A DNA stretch of 64,000 nucleotides from Actinophytocola sp963727495 (GTDB taxonomy: Bacteria; Actinomycetota; Actinomycetes; Mycobacteriales; Pseudonocardiaceae): assembly GCA_963727495.1 (NCBI GenBank), contig CAVSGQ010000005.1:372001-436000 (forward strand), given 5' to 3'. Each line of letters opens with the position of its first letter. The first letter of the stretch is position 1. Below are positions 34,093-43,368 of the stretch, piece by piece. The position numbers and the translations under genes are program-made. Below the pieces are notes generated by a model. It was not told the DNA's origin, did no database searches, and saw nothing but the letters and a program-made list of their open reading frames with translations.

Positions 34093-35382
34093 TTAGTCGG
34101 CGGGGGGGAGGGTGGGGGTGTGGAGCCAGGCGGTGAACAGGGGGGCGAGGTCGACGGCGGTGTGGCGCTGGGCGGTGGCGACGAAGTCGGCGGTGGTGGC
34201 GGTGGCGTGGCGGTAGGTGTCGGTCCACTCGCGGACCAGGGCGAAGAACGCGCGGTCGCCGACGGTCGTGCGTAACGCGTGCAGCGTCAGCGCCCCCCGC
34301 TGGTACACCCGGTCGTCGAACATCTCGCCCGCCGGCGGGTCGCCGATCACCAGGTCCTGCGGCTCGGCGGCCAGCCGGGAGCGGGACAGCGCCGCCAGTG
34401 CCGAGGCCGCCCGGCCGCCGGAGCGCTCCGACCACAGCCACTCCGCGTACGCCGCGAAGCCCTCGTTGAGCCAGATGTCGCGCCAGTCCGCGAGGCCCAC
34501 GCTGTTGCCGAACCACTGGTGCGCCAGCTCGTGCGCCACCAGCCGCTCGAAGCCGCGCCTGCCGTCCACGTGGTTCGCGCCGAAGATCGACAGGCCCTGC
34601 GCCTCGACGGGGACCTCGAGGTCGTCGTCGGTCACCACGACCGCGTACTCGGCGAACGGGTAGGGCCCGAACAGGTCGGCGAACAGCGACATCATCTCCG
34701 GCTGGCGGCCGAAGTCGTGCGCGGAACGCCCGCACGCGCGCCGCAGGCACGGCCGCGTGCTGGCCCTCCCCGAGCCGGACGGACTCGTACCGTCCGATTT
34801 GGACGGTTGCGAGGTAGCACGCGGTGGGCGCGTCCTGCACGTACTCCCACCGCGTCGTGCGGCCCGTCGACGTCCGCGAGGCCAGCACGCCGCCGGCGAG
34901 CACCGTGTAGTCGCCCGGCGCGGTCACCGCGATGCGGAAGCTCGCCTTGTCCGCCACCCGGTCGTTGCACGGGAACCACGACGGCGCGCCGACCGGCTGG
35001 CTCGCGACGATCGCCCCGTCGGTGAGCTCGTCCCAGCCGACCTCGCCCCAGTGCCGGGTGTGCACCGGCGCCGGGTGCCCGGCGTAGCGCACGCTCCACG
35101 GAGAACAGCGGCCCCGGCGGCACCGTGCGGCCCAGGCGCGACCCGCAGCTTGCCGCCCCGGTGCGTCCACCGCGCGGGCCGGCCGTCGACGAGCACGCCG
35201 GTCACGCGGCAGCGGGCCGAGGTCGAGCGCGAACCGGGCAGGGCGCCTCGGCGACCGCGGAGCACCGCGCGGTCCCCGGCGAGCCGGCCGGTCGACGGCT
35301 TGTAGCCAGGTCGAGGTCGTAGCGCCGACACGCGGTAGCCGGGGTTGCCGTGCCCCGGCAGGTCCGCGTCCCGGATCGGCAT
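34093..35382 (-). pseudogene. M1 family zinc aminopeptidase, multiply frameshifted
   Basis: About 430 aa after correction. The start MPIRDADLPGHGNPGYRVS, the middle (HWGEVGWDELTDGAIVASQP, SWFPCNDRVADKASF, TACYLATVQIGRYE) and the catalytic end (VAHELAHQWFGNSVG and WLNEGFAAYAEWLW, i.e. HExxH-x18-E) lie in different frames. The last 200 residues are intact. Begins about 15 nt after the synthetase stop, so they form an operon. In epsilon-polylysine producers an M1-type peptidase degrades the polymer made by Pls; by analogy this one could protect against or recycle the product. Confidence 0.8.
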
Positions 35383-35397
35383 CGCGATACCGCCGGG

Positions 35398-38300
35398 CTA
35401 CTGCCAGGCCGCGACCGGGTTGCCGAGCCAGCGGGTGCCGTCCGGCACGGCGCTCGCCCGCGCATCACCAGCGAGGCGGGCCCGACCGTGGTGTGCGCGC
35501 CGATCGTCGTGCCGGGCAGGACGATCCCGTGCGGCCCGAGGGTCGCGCCCGGCCGCCAAGCGTCACCTGGTCCATGCGCAAGATCCGATCATGGAACAGG
35601 TGGGTCTGCACGACGCAGCCCCGGTTGACGGTCGCGCCGTCGCCCAGCCGCACCAGGTCCGCCTCGGGCAGCCAGTACGACTCGCACCACACGCCCCGCC
35701 CGACGCTTCGCGCCGATGCGCGCGCAGCCACAGCGACGATCGCGGGCGTGCCGCCGCATGCCGCCGACCAGCCACGGCACCGCCAGCACCTCGACGAACG
35801 TGTCCGCGAGCTCGCCGCGCCAGACGAACCGAGCTCCACAGCGGATGCTCGCCCGGCCCGGAACCGGCCCGACCAGCAGCCACTTCGCCGCCGCCGCCAG
35901 CGCACCCGCCGACGACGCCCGCCGCCGAGCAGCAGCGGCCCGCCGAGCAGCGCGCCACCACGAGCCCGAGCGCCGAGCCAGCTCGCAACGCGGCCAGCAC
36001 CAGCACGGCGAGCGCGACCGAGCACATCACCGGCACCAGCCCGGCACAGCTCGACCAGCGCGCGGGCCACGCATCAGCCGGCGCGGCGGGTCGAACGTGC
36101 GGCTCGGCGTCGCCGCGCCTCGACCGCGCGGCGCAGCTTCATCGGCGGCATGCCCAGGTACGAGGTGCCGGACTTGGCGCGCTTCGGCGCCGCGGACAGC
36201 ACGCCGACGAGCCCGCGCTTGGGCACCGACCGGCCCGGCGCGGTCATCCCGGAGTTGCCGAGGAACGCCCGCTTGCCGACCCGCGCCGCGGCGCACGCGC
36301 AGCCAGCCGCCGCCCAGCTCGTAGGTGGCGACCATCGTGTCGTCGGCGAGGAACGCGCCGTCGCCGACCGTCGTCATCGTCGGCAGCGCGACCACCGTCG
36401 ACGCCTCGACGCCCCGGCCGACCCTGCACGCCGAGCAGCCGCAGCCACACCGGCGTGAGCAGGCTGGCGTAGAGCGGGAACAGGCCAGGTGCGGGCCACG
36501 TCCATCAGCCGCAGCGTGGCCCACGCCTGCCACGCGACCCGGCCGCGCACCGGGTGGTACCCCTCGCGCAGGCCGATGCCGAGCAGCCGCACCGCCGACC
36601 AGCACGAGCAGCGCGTAGCGTGCCGAGCCAGGCCGGCGTGGCGAGCGGCACCGCGGCGAGCGCCGCGCCGAGTCGCCGCGCGCCGGGCGTCGCTGCGCCG
36701 CCGACGAACAGGCTCGATCGAGGTACAGCGCGGGCAGCGCGGCCAGCGCCGGCAGCAGCGCCGAGCAGCACCGAGGTCACGCTCGTAGGCGAGCGACCAG
36801 CGGCGCGGGCGCGGCGGGCGGGCCGAGTCGGCCAGCGGCGCGCCGGCCTGGCCCTGCCTGCCGGCCGGCGACGCCCGACCAGCGCTGCCCGGTCGGCACC
36901 GAGCCGCGCACGCCGGACCCGGGCGCGACCTCGGCGCCGCTTGCCGACCCGCGCGCCGGGGAACAGCGTGCTGCGCGCGCCGACCACGGCGCCCGCGCCG
37001 ACCCGGATCTGGCCGACGCGCACGACGTCGCCGTCGACCCAGTAGCCGGACAGGTCCACCTCGGGCTCGACGGCCGCGCCCGTCGCCGAGCTTGAGCATG
37101 CCGGTGACCGGGGGCAGCGAGTGCAGGTCGACGTCCGCGGCCGATCCGCGCGCCGAGCGCCCGCGCGTAGTGCACCACCCAGGAGCCGGTGAGCTCGGTG
37201 GCGCCGCTGACGCTCGGCGAGCTGCTCGGCCAGCCCACAGCCGCAGGTGGACGCGACGCCGCCGCGCGGGTAGCTCGCCGGGCCGCACGCCGCGCAGCAG
37301 CAGCCGGGCGCCGCCCGCGGCGATCGCGATCCGGCCGGGCGGGCTGAACAGCAGCAGCCAGCCCGCGCCGACCAGCCACCAGGACACCGGCGGCGCCCAG
37401 GCGAACCCGAGCGACGTTGTCGCACCGCGGCGAGCGCGACCGCCCAGCGCAGGCCGACGAGCGTGAGCAGCGGGAGCAGCGCGAGCGGTCTGCAGCAGGC
37501 CCGCGCGCCGCGGCGTCGGGGTGGACCACCCGGCGCCGGCCGGTGCGTGCCGGCCAGCGCGTCCAGCCGCGCGGCCAGCGCGCGCGAGGGTCGGGTGGTG
37601 GTAGACGTCGCTGACCGAGACCGTGCGGGTGCCGCGCGCGCACCAGCGACACCAGCTGCGCGGCGGCCAGGCTGCCGCCGCCGCTGGCGAAGAAGTCCGC
37701 GTCCGGGCCGGCGGGCGCGGTGCCGAGCACCTCGGTCCACAGCTCGCCGAGCCAGCTTCTGCGGTGCCGTGCAGCGCGACCGGGTCGTCCTCGCCCGCGG
37801 CCGGCAGCGGCCAGGGCAGCGCGTCCCGGTCGACCTTGCCGGACGTGCGGGTCGGCAGCGTCGTCGACCGCGGCCAGCCGCGGGCACCAGCGCGGCGGGC
37901 AGGGTCTCGCGCGAGCCGAGCGCGCGACGGCGTCGAGGCCGGTGCGTCCACGCCGTCCGGGACGACGTAGCCGACCAGCAGCTGGTTGCCGGCCGCGGTG
38001 CGTGCGCACCGCGGCGGCCGCGCCGGTCGACGCCGGGCAGCGCGAGCAGCGCGGCGTCGACCTCGCCCAGCTCGATCCGCCGGCCGCCGAGCTTGACCTG
38101 CTCGTCGGCCCGGCCGAGGAACACCAGCCCGGCCGGGCTCGGCGCGGACCAGGTCGCCGCTGCGGTAGGCGCGCGTCCCAGCCGAGCGACGGCAGCGGCG
38201 CGTACTTCTCGGCGTCCTTGACCGGGTCGAGGTAGCGGGCCAGCCCGACGCCGCCGATCACCAGCTCGCCGGTGTCAGCCCATCGGCACCGGCTCGCCGG

Positions 38301-39295
38301 CGGCGTCGACCACGGCGAGCTCCCAGCCGTCCAGCGGCAGGCCGATGCGCACCGGGCCCTCGCCGGTCAGCCGCGCGGCGCAGGCGACCACCGTCGTCTC
38401 GGTGGGGCCGTAGGTGTTCCACACCTCGCGGCCGTCCTGACGCGAGCCGCTCGGCCAGCTCCGGCGGGCACGCCTCGCCGCCGAGGATCAGCAGCCGGAC
38501 GTCGTCGAGCGCCTCCGCGGGCCACAGCGCGGACCAGCGTCGGCACCGTGGAGACGATCGTGATCTCGCTGCTCGACCAGCCACGGCCCGAGGTCCATGC
38601 CGGTGCGCACCAGCGCAGCGCGGGGCCGGCACCAGGCAGGCGCCGTGCCGCCAGGCCAGCCACATCTCCTCGCAGGAGGCGTCGAACGCGACCGACAGCC
38701 CGGCGAGGACGCGGTCGTCGGGCCCGATCGGCTCCGTCGGTGAGGAACAGCCGCGCCTCGGCGTCGACGAACGCGGCGGCCGCGCGGTGGGTGACCGCCA
38801 CGCCCTTGGGCGTGCCGGTGGAGCCGGAGGTGAAGATGATCCAGGCGTCGTCGTCCGGGCCGGGCCCGCCGGTCGCGGCCGCCCGGGACGCCGCGCATGG
38901 TGACCTCGTGGCCGGCGCCGAGCACCGCGCACACGCCGGCCTCGCCGAACACCAGCTCGGCCCGCTCGTCCGGGTCGTCGGCGTCGACCGGCACGTAGGC
39001 CGCGCCCGCGGCGAGCACGCCGAGGATCGCCACGTAGAGGTCGGCGGTGCCCGACGGCGACCCGGACGCCGACCCGGTCGCCGGGGCCCACGCCGTTCGC
39101 GGTGAGCTTCTGGCGCAGCTCGTCGACCCGTTCGCCCAGCTCGGCGTAGGTGAGGGCGACCTCGCCGTCGTCGACGGCCGGGGCTCGCGGGTGGCGCCTC
39201 GTGGTGTCGGCGAGCACGTCGACGAGGGTGCGCGGCGGCGTGGCCGGGCCGGCGACGAATCGGGCGGTCGCGGCCACGTCGAGCACAGCGGTCAT
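35398..39295 (-). pseudogene. Pls/PosA-type polyamino-acid synthetase (NRPS-like), heavily frameshifted
   Basis: About 1,300 aa if corrected, the usual Pls length. In order: adenylation domain (ALTYAELGERVDELRQKL, WIIFTSGSTGTPKGVAVTHR, FDASCEEMWLAWRHGACLVP, LLILGGEACPPELAERL, ADEQVKLGGRRIELGEVD), a carrier domain (DFFASGGGSLAAAQLVSLV), then hydrophobic segments with left-handed beta-helix stretches (VGQIRVGAGAVVGARSTLFP) and a terminal GNPVAAWQ before the stop. Pls enzymes link one basic amino acid into a short homopolymer (polylysine, polyornithine and similar). Frame breaks occur every 60-150 bp, e.g. an extra base in the MGDTGEL region near 38278. Monomer cannot be predicted from this sequence. 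Confidence 0.8.
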
Positions 39296-39589
39296 CGAGC
39301 GTCACCGGGGCAGCGCAGACGCAACTGATCCTCCATGTCGTGGGAGCTGCGCCGTTCGCGGTTCGCAGCGGGGCCGAGCGCCCCCGCGCGTTCGGCCGAC
39401 CTGCGAGTTTACCTCGCCGTGACCCGCCGCGGCCCGCGCGGAAGGGTGGTCTTGCCCACGCGCCGTCCCCGCCGGCGGACCGTCACTCCGGGTGAGCGTC
39501 ACGTAAGGGGCCGGTAAGAGAAATCGTGCCGATCCGGTGCGAGGATTGACGCAGGAGAAATTCGCACGGAATTCGGGAGTGAGCACGTC
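39296..39589. other. Intergenic region upstream of the synthetase
   Basis: 294 bp between the divergent synthetase and small membrane protein genes. I see no ORF with support and no convincing promoter hexamers; it should contain both promoters. A Shine-Dalgarno-like GGGAGTGA lies just before 39590. Confidence 0.35.
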
Positions 39590-39875
39590 ATGAAAACTGC
39601 ACGCGACCATTCACCCGCCCTGCTCACCGACCCGGCGGATCGTCCTCGCGGTGCTCACCGCGGCGGTGGTCGCGGCCGGCGCACGCGTCGCATTCCTGGT
39701 GGGACAGCACATGATGAGCCCGGGCGCCCTGGTCGGCGCGTGGATGATGCTCGCTCTGGTGGCCGCCTACCCGCTTGCCCGTTTCCGGCCCGCGGTGGGC
39801 GTTCCGGTCCTCATCGGATTCGGTGCGGGCGCCGCCGTGGTCGCATTCTTCGCCGGCATGGAAATGATGGGTTAG
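39590..39875 (+). pseudogene. Small membrane protein, frameshifted near its N-terminus
   Basis: The ATG at 39590 with GGGAGTGA upstream starts MKTARDHSPALLTDPA; the hydrophobic body RIVLAVLTAAVVAAGARVAF through LVGVPVLIGFGAGAAVVAFF-like segments is one frame over from about 39636. About 95 aa with three predicted membrane helices. Function unknown. Confidence 0.5.
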
Positions 39876-39890
39876 CGTCCGGAAAACGGA

Positions 39891-40835
39891 TCAGGTGGCC
39901 GCGTTCTCGCTCTCGCCGGTCCTGCCGCCCGCCTCGCCGGCGAGCGCCCGGTCCTCCTGGCGGCTCGCGAGGTGTGCGCGGATCGAGTAGACCAGCGCGC
40001 CGGCCCAGACCACGTAGACGACCGCGTAGACCGTCCAGCGCACGGTGCCGCCCGCCCCGACCCAGTCGCTCGTCAGCAGCGTGCGGACGTTGGTCAGGAT
40101 GATGACGCCGCCGACCGCCGAGCCGAGCACGCGGGGCGGGATGTGCCGGACCAGCCAGGCCGCGACCGGCGCGGCGATCACGCCGCCGATCAGCAGGGAC
40201 AGCACCCAGCCGAAGTTGATGCCCTGGGAGCCCAGGCCGAACAGGAAGCCGAGGCTCGCGGCGACGGCGACGAGGAACTCGCTGGTGTCGATCGACCCGA
40301 TCGTCTTGCGCGGCTCGAGGCGGCCGCTGGCGAGGATGGCCGGGGTGCCGACGGGACCCCAGCCGCCGCCACCGGTCGAGTCGATGAAGCCGGCGAGCAG
40401 GCCCAGCGGACCGAGGAAGCGCTTGCGCAGCGGCTTGCCGAGGTTGTGCCGGGGCAGGCCGAACGTGGTGAACCGGAACAGGATGTAGATGCCGAGCGCC
40501 AGCAGCAGCAGCGACATGACCGGCCGCGCCGCCTGGGTGGACAGGCTGGACAGGAAGGTGGCGCCCGCGAAGGCGCCGACCGCGCCGGGTATGCCGATCT
40601 TCGCGACGACCTTCCAGTCGACGTTGCCGAACCGCGAGTGGGCGAGGCCCGAGGCCAGCGTGGTGCCGATCTCGGCCAGGTGCACCGTCGCGGAGGCGGC
40701 CGCGGGGCTGGTGCCGATCGCCAGCAGCAGGGTGGTGGACGTCACGCCGTAGGCCATGCCCAGGCTGCCGTCGACGAACTGGGCTCCCAGGCCTACCAGC
40801 GCCAGCAGGACCAGTTGTCGCATCTCGGCATCCAT
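39891..40835 (-). CDS. Sulfite exporter TauE/SafE family permease
   Basis: About 314 aa with eight hydrophobic segments. Contains GAQFVDGSLGMAYGVTSTTLLLAIG and GFIDSTGGGGWGPVGTPAIL, typical of the TauE/SafE (DUF81) family that exports sulfite, sulfoacetate or other organic anions. Start taken at MDAEMRQL; ATG 40823 is also possible. A strong inverted repeat lies about 35-60 nt upstream. Confidence 0.88.
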   Translation of the reverse strand: MDAEMRQLVLLALVGLGAQFVDGSLGMAYGVTSTTLLLAIGTSPAAASATVHLAEIGTTLASGLAHSRFGNVDWKVVAKIGIPGAVGAFAGATFLSSLSTQAARPVMSLLLLALGIYILFRFTTFGLPRHNLGKPLRKRFLGPLGLLAGFIDSTGGGGWGPVGTPAILASGRLEPRKTIGSIDTSEFLVAVAASLGFLFGLGSQGINFGWVLSLLIGGVIAAPVAAWLVRHIPPRVLGSAVGGVIILTNVRTLLTSDWVGAGGTVRWTVYAVVYVVWAGALVYSIRAHLASRQEDRALAGEAGGRTGESENAAT

Positions 40836-40867
40836 TCCGGTCGGACGGGGTCTGCTTCGCATGGTCC

Positions 40868-40898
40868 GGACCGGGTGCGTCGTGCGACAACCCGGTCC
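40868..40898. promoter_or_regulatory. Inverted repeat upstream of the TauE/SafE gene
   Basis: Perfect 9-bp arms GGACCGGGT (40868-40876) and ACCCGGTCC (40890-40898) with a 13-nt loop that itself contains the palindrome GTCGTGCGAC-like core. Either an operator or a leader hairpin for the minus-strand gene. Confidence 0.5.
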
Positions 40899-41022
40899 AC
40901 ATGCCGGAACATCCGGTGGGAAGTTTGCCGGGCGCCTTGCACAACCGGCGGTCGAAAGCTACTGCCGCACCCTCGGGGATCCCGAACGTTGCCCCTGCGC
41001 CGGGCAACGAGTTGGTCAATAA

Positions 41023-41120
41023 CCGTCCGCATTCCGTTGACCGGAACAGTCAAGTATTCAACATAGCGCTGGGTAGCCAGAACTCCGTACGCTCTGTCAC
41101 AACATTTATCGTGCCGGGTG
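41023..41120. promoter_or_regulatory. AT-rich divergent promoter region
   Basis: The gap 40836-41172 has no gene. Its middle is unusually AT-rich (CAAGTATTCAACATAG, CACAACATTTATCG) and includes the inverted repeat TTGAC/GTCAA (about 41036-41052). Probably contains promoters for both flanking genes; hexamers are ambiguous. Confidence 0.35.
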
Positions 41121-41172
41121 CCAGGAATTCCCGGCCCGGCGGAAACCCCGCCTGCTGGGGGTGGCAACGGCC

Positions 41173-41700
41173 ATGACCGTACTGGTTAGAAGAATTCGGT
41201 CGGCGATCTTTCCTATTTCGCTGGACGACGCATCGTCGCAGGTAATGATCGGTGCGCTGTTCTGGATCTCGACCGCCCTGCTCGCCGTGGTACTGCTGAT
41301 GGCGGACCCCGTTTTCGGGTCGTTCGTGGTCGGTCTTCCGCTGCTTGTGGTGGTGCTCGTGCGGGAGCGCGGGATCGGCGGAATTCCCACGATCTTGTTC
41401 GGCGCGGCGATCGGCGCCACGCTGGTGTTCAGCGTATTTCTCGGCGGCGCCCGCGGCGGTTACGACGACGGTGTGCTGATCGCCGCATTCGTGATCTTTC
41501 TCGTCTGGGCCGGCACATACCCGGTCATGGTGCGGCACATGGACCGGCAGTACCTGCGCGAGCACGGTTCGTCCCCGGACGGCCCCGCCGCCGAGCGGCC
41601 GAACGCGCTGGCCCGGCTGTACCTGGTGCGCGCGTGGATGACCCTGCTGGCCGTGGTGGTGATCGCCGCGACCCTCGGCCGCGACCTGCTCGGCGGCTGA
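41173..41700 (+). CDS. Membrane protein of unknown function
   Basis: About 175 aa with four hydrophobic helices (VMIGALFWISTALLAVVLLM, VVGLPLLVVVLV, TILFGAAIGATLVFSVFLGG, LIAAFVIFLVWAGTYPVMV) and a final one near the C-terminus. ATG 41173 is chosen over GTG 41161 because GGGGGTGG is then correctly spaced. No family recognised. Confidence 0.65.
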   Translation: MTVLVRRIRSAIFPISLDDASSQVMIGALFWISTALLAVVLLMADPVFGSFVVGLPLLVVVLVRERGIGGIPTILFGAAIGATLVFSVFLGGARGGYDDGVLIAAFVIFLVWAGTYPVMVRHMDRQYLREHGSSPDGPAAERPNALARLYLVRAWMTLLAVVVIAATLGRDLLGG

Positions 41701-41704
41701 CCGC

Positions 41705-42061
41705 TCAGGCGGTCCGGGCGGACCGGGTGGCGGCCGCGGCGGCGTAGCAGCGCTCCCGCTCCAGATCCCACAGTTCGTCGTCGCCCAGTGACCGGTACTC
41801 CGGGCGCAGCCGCCGCGCCGAACCGAAGAACGCGGCACCGGGGCGTCCGGTCTCGCTCGACACGACCAGGGCGCTCCACATCGGCTCGCCGCGCTCGGTG
41901 GCGCGACGGGATGCCTGCTCGAGCGGGTGGCCGAGGATGTCCGGGCGGGTGCCGATCCGGAAGGCCAGTCTGCGGTGCTCGATGGTGCCCCGGCCGGTGG
42001 CGACGCCGTACAGGATGTCGATGATGCGACCGACGCGGTCGGCCTGGAACGTCTCGGCCAT
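41705..42061 (-). CDS. Conserved hypothetical protein
   Basis: 118 aa, soluble, starting MAETFQADRVGRIIDILYG after GGGAGGG. Charged, with a C-terminal LGDDELWDLERERCYAAAAA. I recognise no domain. It ends 4 nt after the convergent membrane protein gene. Confidence 0.6.
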   Translation of the reverse strand: MAETFQADRVGRIIDILYGVATGRGTIEHRRLAFRIGTRPDILGHPLEQASRRATERGEPMWSALVVSSETGRPGAAFFGSARRLRPEYRSLGDDELWDLERERCYAAAAATRSARTA

Positions 42062-42124
42062 GCGCCACCCTCCCACGGCACGCTGAGCAGGTTGTCTCCA
42101 GGGTCGCCACCGGGCGCGACGGCG

Positions 42125-42766
42125 TTACGCCTGCGTCGAGGCCGGCACCAGGCGGCGCAGCGTCGTGTCCAGCCAGGTGCCGTACTCGGCCGGGGCCTCG
42201 CCGTGCAGGCGGGTGAACAGCAGGTACGCGTCCGCCGCGACCAGCGCCGCGGTCGTGCGGATCAGCCACTCCACGTCCGCGCCGGCCGGCAGCAGGCCGT
42301 CGGACGCCATCGCCGACCAGAACCGGCGGATGTGCGCGAGCGTCGCCTCCCGGCCCGCCTGAGCCGCCGCCGCGAGGACCGGTTCCGCCGGCGCGGCCTG
42401 CTGGGCGACCGCGAGCAGCGGCCCGGCCCGGGTCATCATGTCGCGCGACGCCGCGGTGAAGGCCGCGATGCGGTCCCCGGCCGCGGGCGCGGACATGGCC
42501 GTCGCGAACCAGTCGCGGCCCGTGACGTCGACCGGCGCGGTGTCGCCGACGATCGCCACGTCCACCGCCCGCTTGAGCAGCGCCGCCTTGGTGCCGAACC
42601 GGACGTAGACGGTGCGCGCGCCGACCCCGGCGGCCCCGGCGACCGCCGCGAGCGTCGTCGCCGCGTAGCCGTTCGCCACGAACAGTTCCGTCGCGGCGCG
42701 CACGATGCGTTCCTCGGTGTCGGCCACGCGGGCCGCCCGGAGATCGGGTTTGACAGTGCCGTCCAC
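42125..42766 (-). CDS. TetR family transcriptional regulator
   Basis: 213 aa. HTH: ADTEERIVRAATELFVANGY through AGVGARTVYVRFGTKAALL. The GTG at 42766 is chosen because a perfect -10 TATACT (minus strand, 42779-42774) stands exactly 7 nt before it, implying a leaderless transcript; the upstream frame crosses the operator. Divergent from the VOC protein gene with a shared palindromic operator. Confidence 0.85.
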   Translation of the reverse strand: MDGTVKPDLRAARVADTEERIVRAATELFVANGYAATTLAAVAGAAGVGARTVYVRFGTKAALLKRAVDVAIVGDTAPVDVTGRDWFATAMSAPAAGDRIAAFTAASRDMMTRAGPLLAVAQQAAPAEPVLAAAAQAGREATLAHIRRFWSAMASDGLLPAGADVEWLIRTTAALVAADAYLLFTRLHGEAPAEYGTWLDTTLRRLVPASTQA

Positions 42767-42770
42767 TCGA

Positions 42771-42795
42771 TGCAGTATAACTGCAACATTGCAGT
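42771..42795. promoter_or_regulatory. Overlapping palindromic operators between TetR and VOC genes
   Basis: ACTGCAA (42780-42786) and TTGCAGT (42789-42795) form one perfect inverted repeat; TGCAGT (42771-42776) with ACTGCA (42780-42785) forms a second, overlapping one. They cover the minus-strand -10 TATACT and probably the plus-strand promoter whose -35 could be TTGACA at 42750-42755. Expected binding site of the TetR protein. Confidence 0.65.
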
Positions 42796-42819
42796 CGGGG
42801 TGCACCGAGGAGGTATGCC

Positions 42820-43299
42820 ATGTCGGAGGCTCCGCGACTCGCCGGGGTTCACCACCTCAAGCTGCCCGTCTCCGACCTCGAGCGGTCCCGCGCCTGGTAC
42901 GAGAGCCGGCTCGGCTACACGCCGATGATCGAGTTCGTCGAGCAGGGCAGGTTGATGGGGTTGGGACTGCGGCATCCCGACGGCGGACCCGACCTGGGCC
43001 TGCGGCTGGACCCGGAGCGCGCGAAGGCCGCGGCCGGGTTCGACTACTTCGCCATCGGCGTGCCGGACCGCGCCGCGATCGAGGCGCTCGCCGCCCGGCT
43101 GACCGGGCTTGGCGAGGAGCACGCCGGCGTGCACCCGGCGTCCGCCGGCTGGATCCTGCCGATGCTGCACGACCCGGACGGGCACGAGGTGCGCTTCTAC
43201 ACGGTCGAGCACCACACCGATCACCCGCGGGACTCCGTCACCACGATCCGCGACCCGCGCGAGACGGCGGAACGCCGGGCCGCGGAGGCGCTCGGCTGA
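42820..43299 (+). CDS. VOC (glyoxalase/bleomycin-resistance-like) family protein
   Basis: 159 aa. VHHLKLPVSDLERSRAWYESRLGYTP opens the first beta-alpha-beta-beta-beta unit with a metal-ligand-type His; HDPDGHEVRFYTVEHH closes the second. Function within the superfamily (lyase, dioxygenase or binding protein) is not determinable. Strong Shine-Dalgarno GAGGAGG. Likely repressed by the divergent TetR protein. Confidence 0.85.
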   Translation: MSEAPRLAGVHHLKLPVSDLERSRAWYESRLGYTPMIEFVEQGRLMGLGLRHPDGGPDLGLRLDPERAKAAAGFDYFAIGVPDRAAIEALAARLTGLGEEHAGVHPASAGWILPMLHDPDGHEVRFYTVEHHTDHPRDSVTTIRDPRETAERRAAEALG

Positions 43300-43311
43300 C
43301 CGTCCGGCCGA

Positions 43312-43363
43312 AAACTATGACGACCGGTCTATTGACAGATCACTAGACCGGTCGTCATAGTTT
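43312..43363. promoter_or_regulatory. Long perfect palindrome at the promoter of a TetR-MBL operon
   Basis: Perfect 20-bp inverted repeats: AAACTATGACGACCGGTCTA (43312-43331) and its complement (43344-43363), 12 nt apart. Each arm contains the palindrome GACCGGTC. The spacer holds the -35 TTGACA (43332-43337), and the right arm holds the -10 CATAGT (43356-43361) 7 nt before the GTG start at 43369. Ideal geometry for autorepression by the TetR protein. Confidence 0.75.
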
Positions 43364-43368
43364 GCGTC

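Noticed and set aside
36500..38261. Several 100-540 codon frames in 35-39 kb as separate genes
   Set aside because: They are pieces of one frameshifted Pls-like synthetase plus antisense shadows; none has a coherent start or domain of its own.
40836..41172. Possible SAM or other riboswitch upstream of the TauE/SafE gene
   Set aside because: Only a simple inverted repeat is evident; the conserved cores of known SAM riboswitches could not be found by eye.
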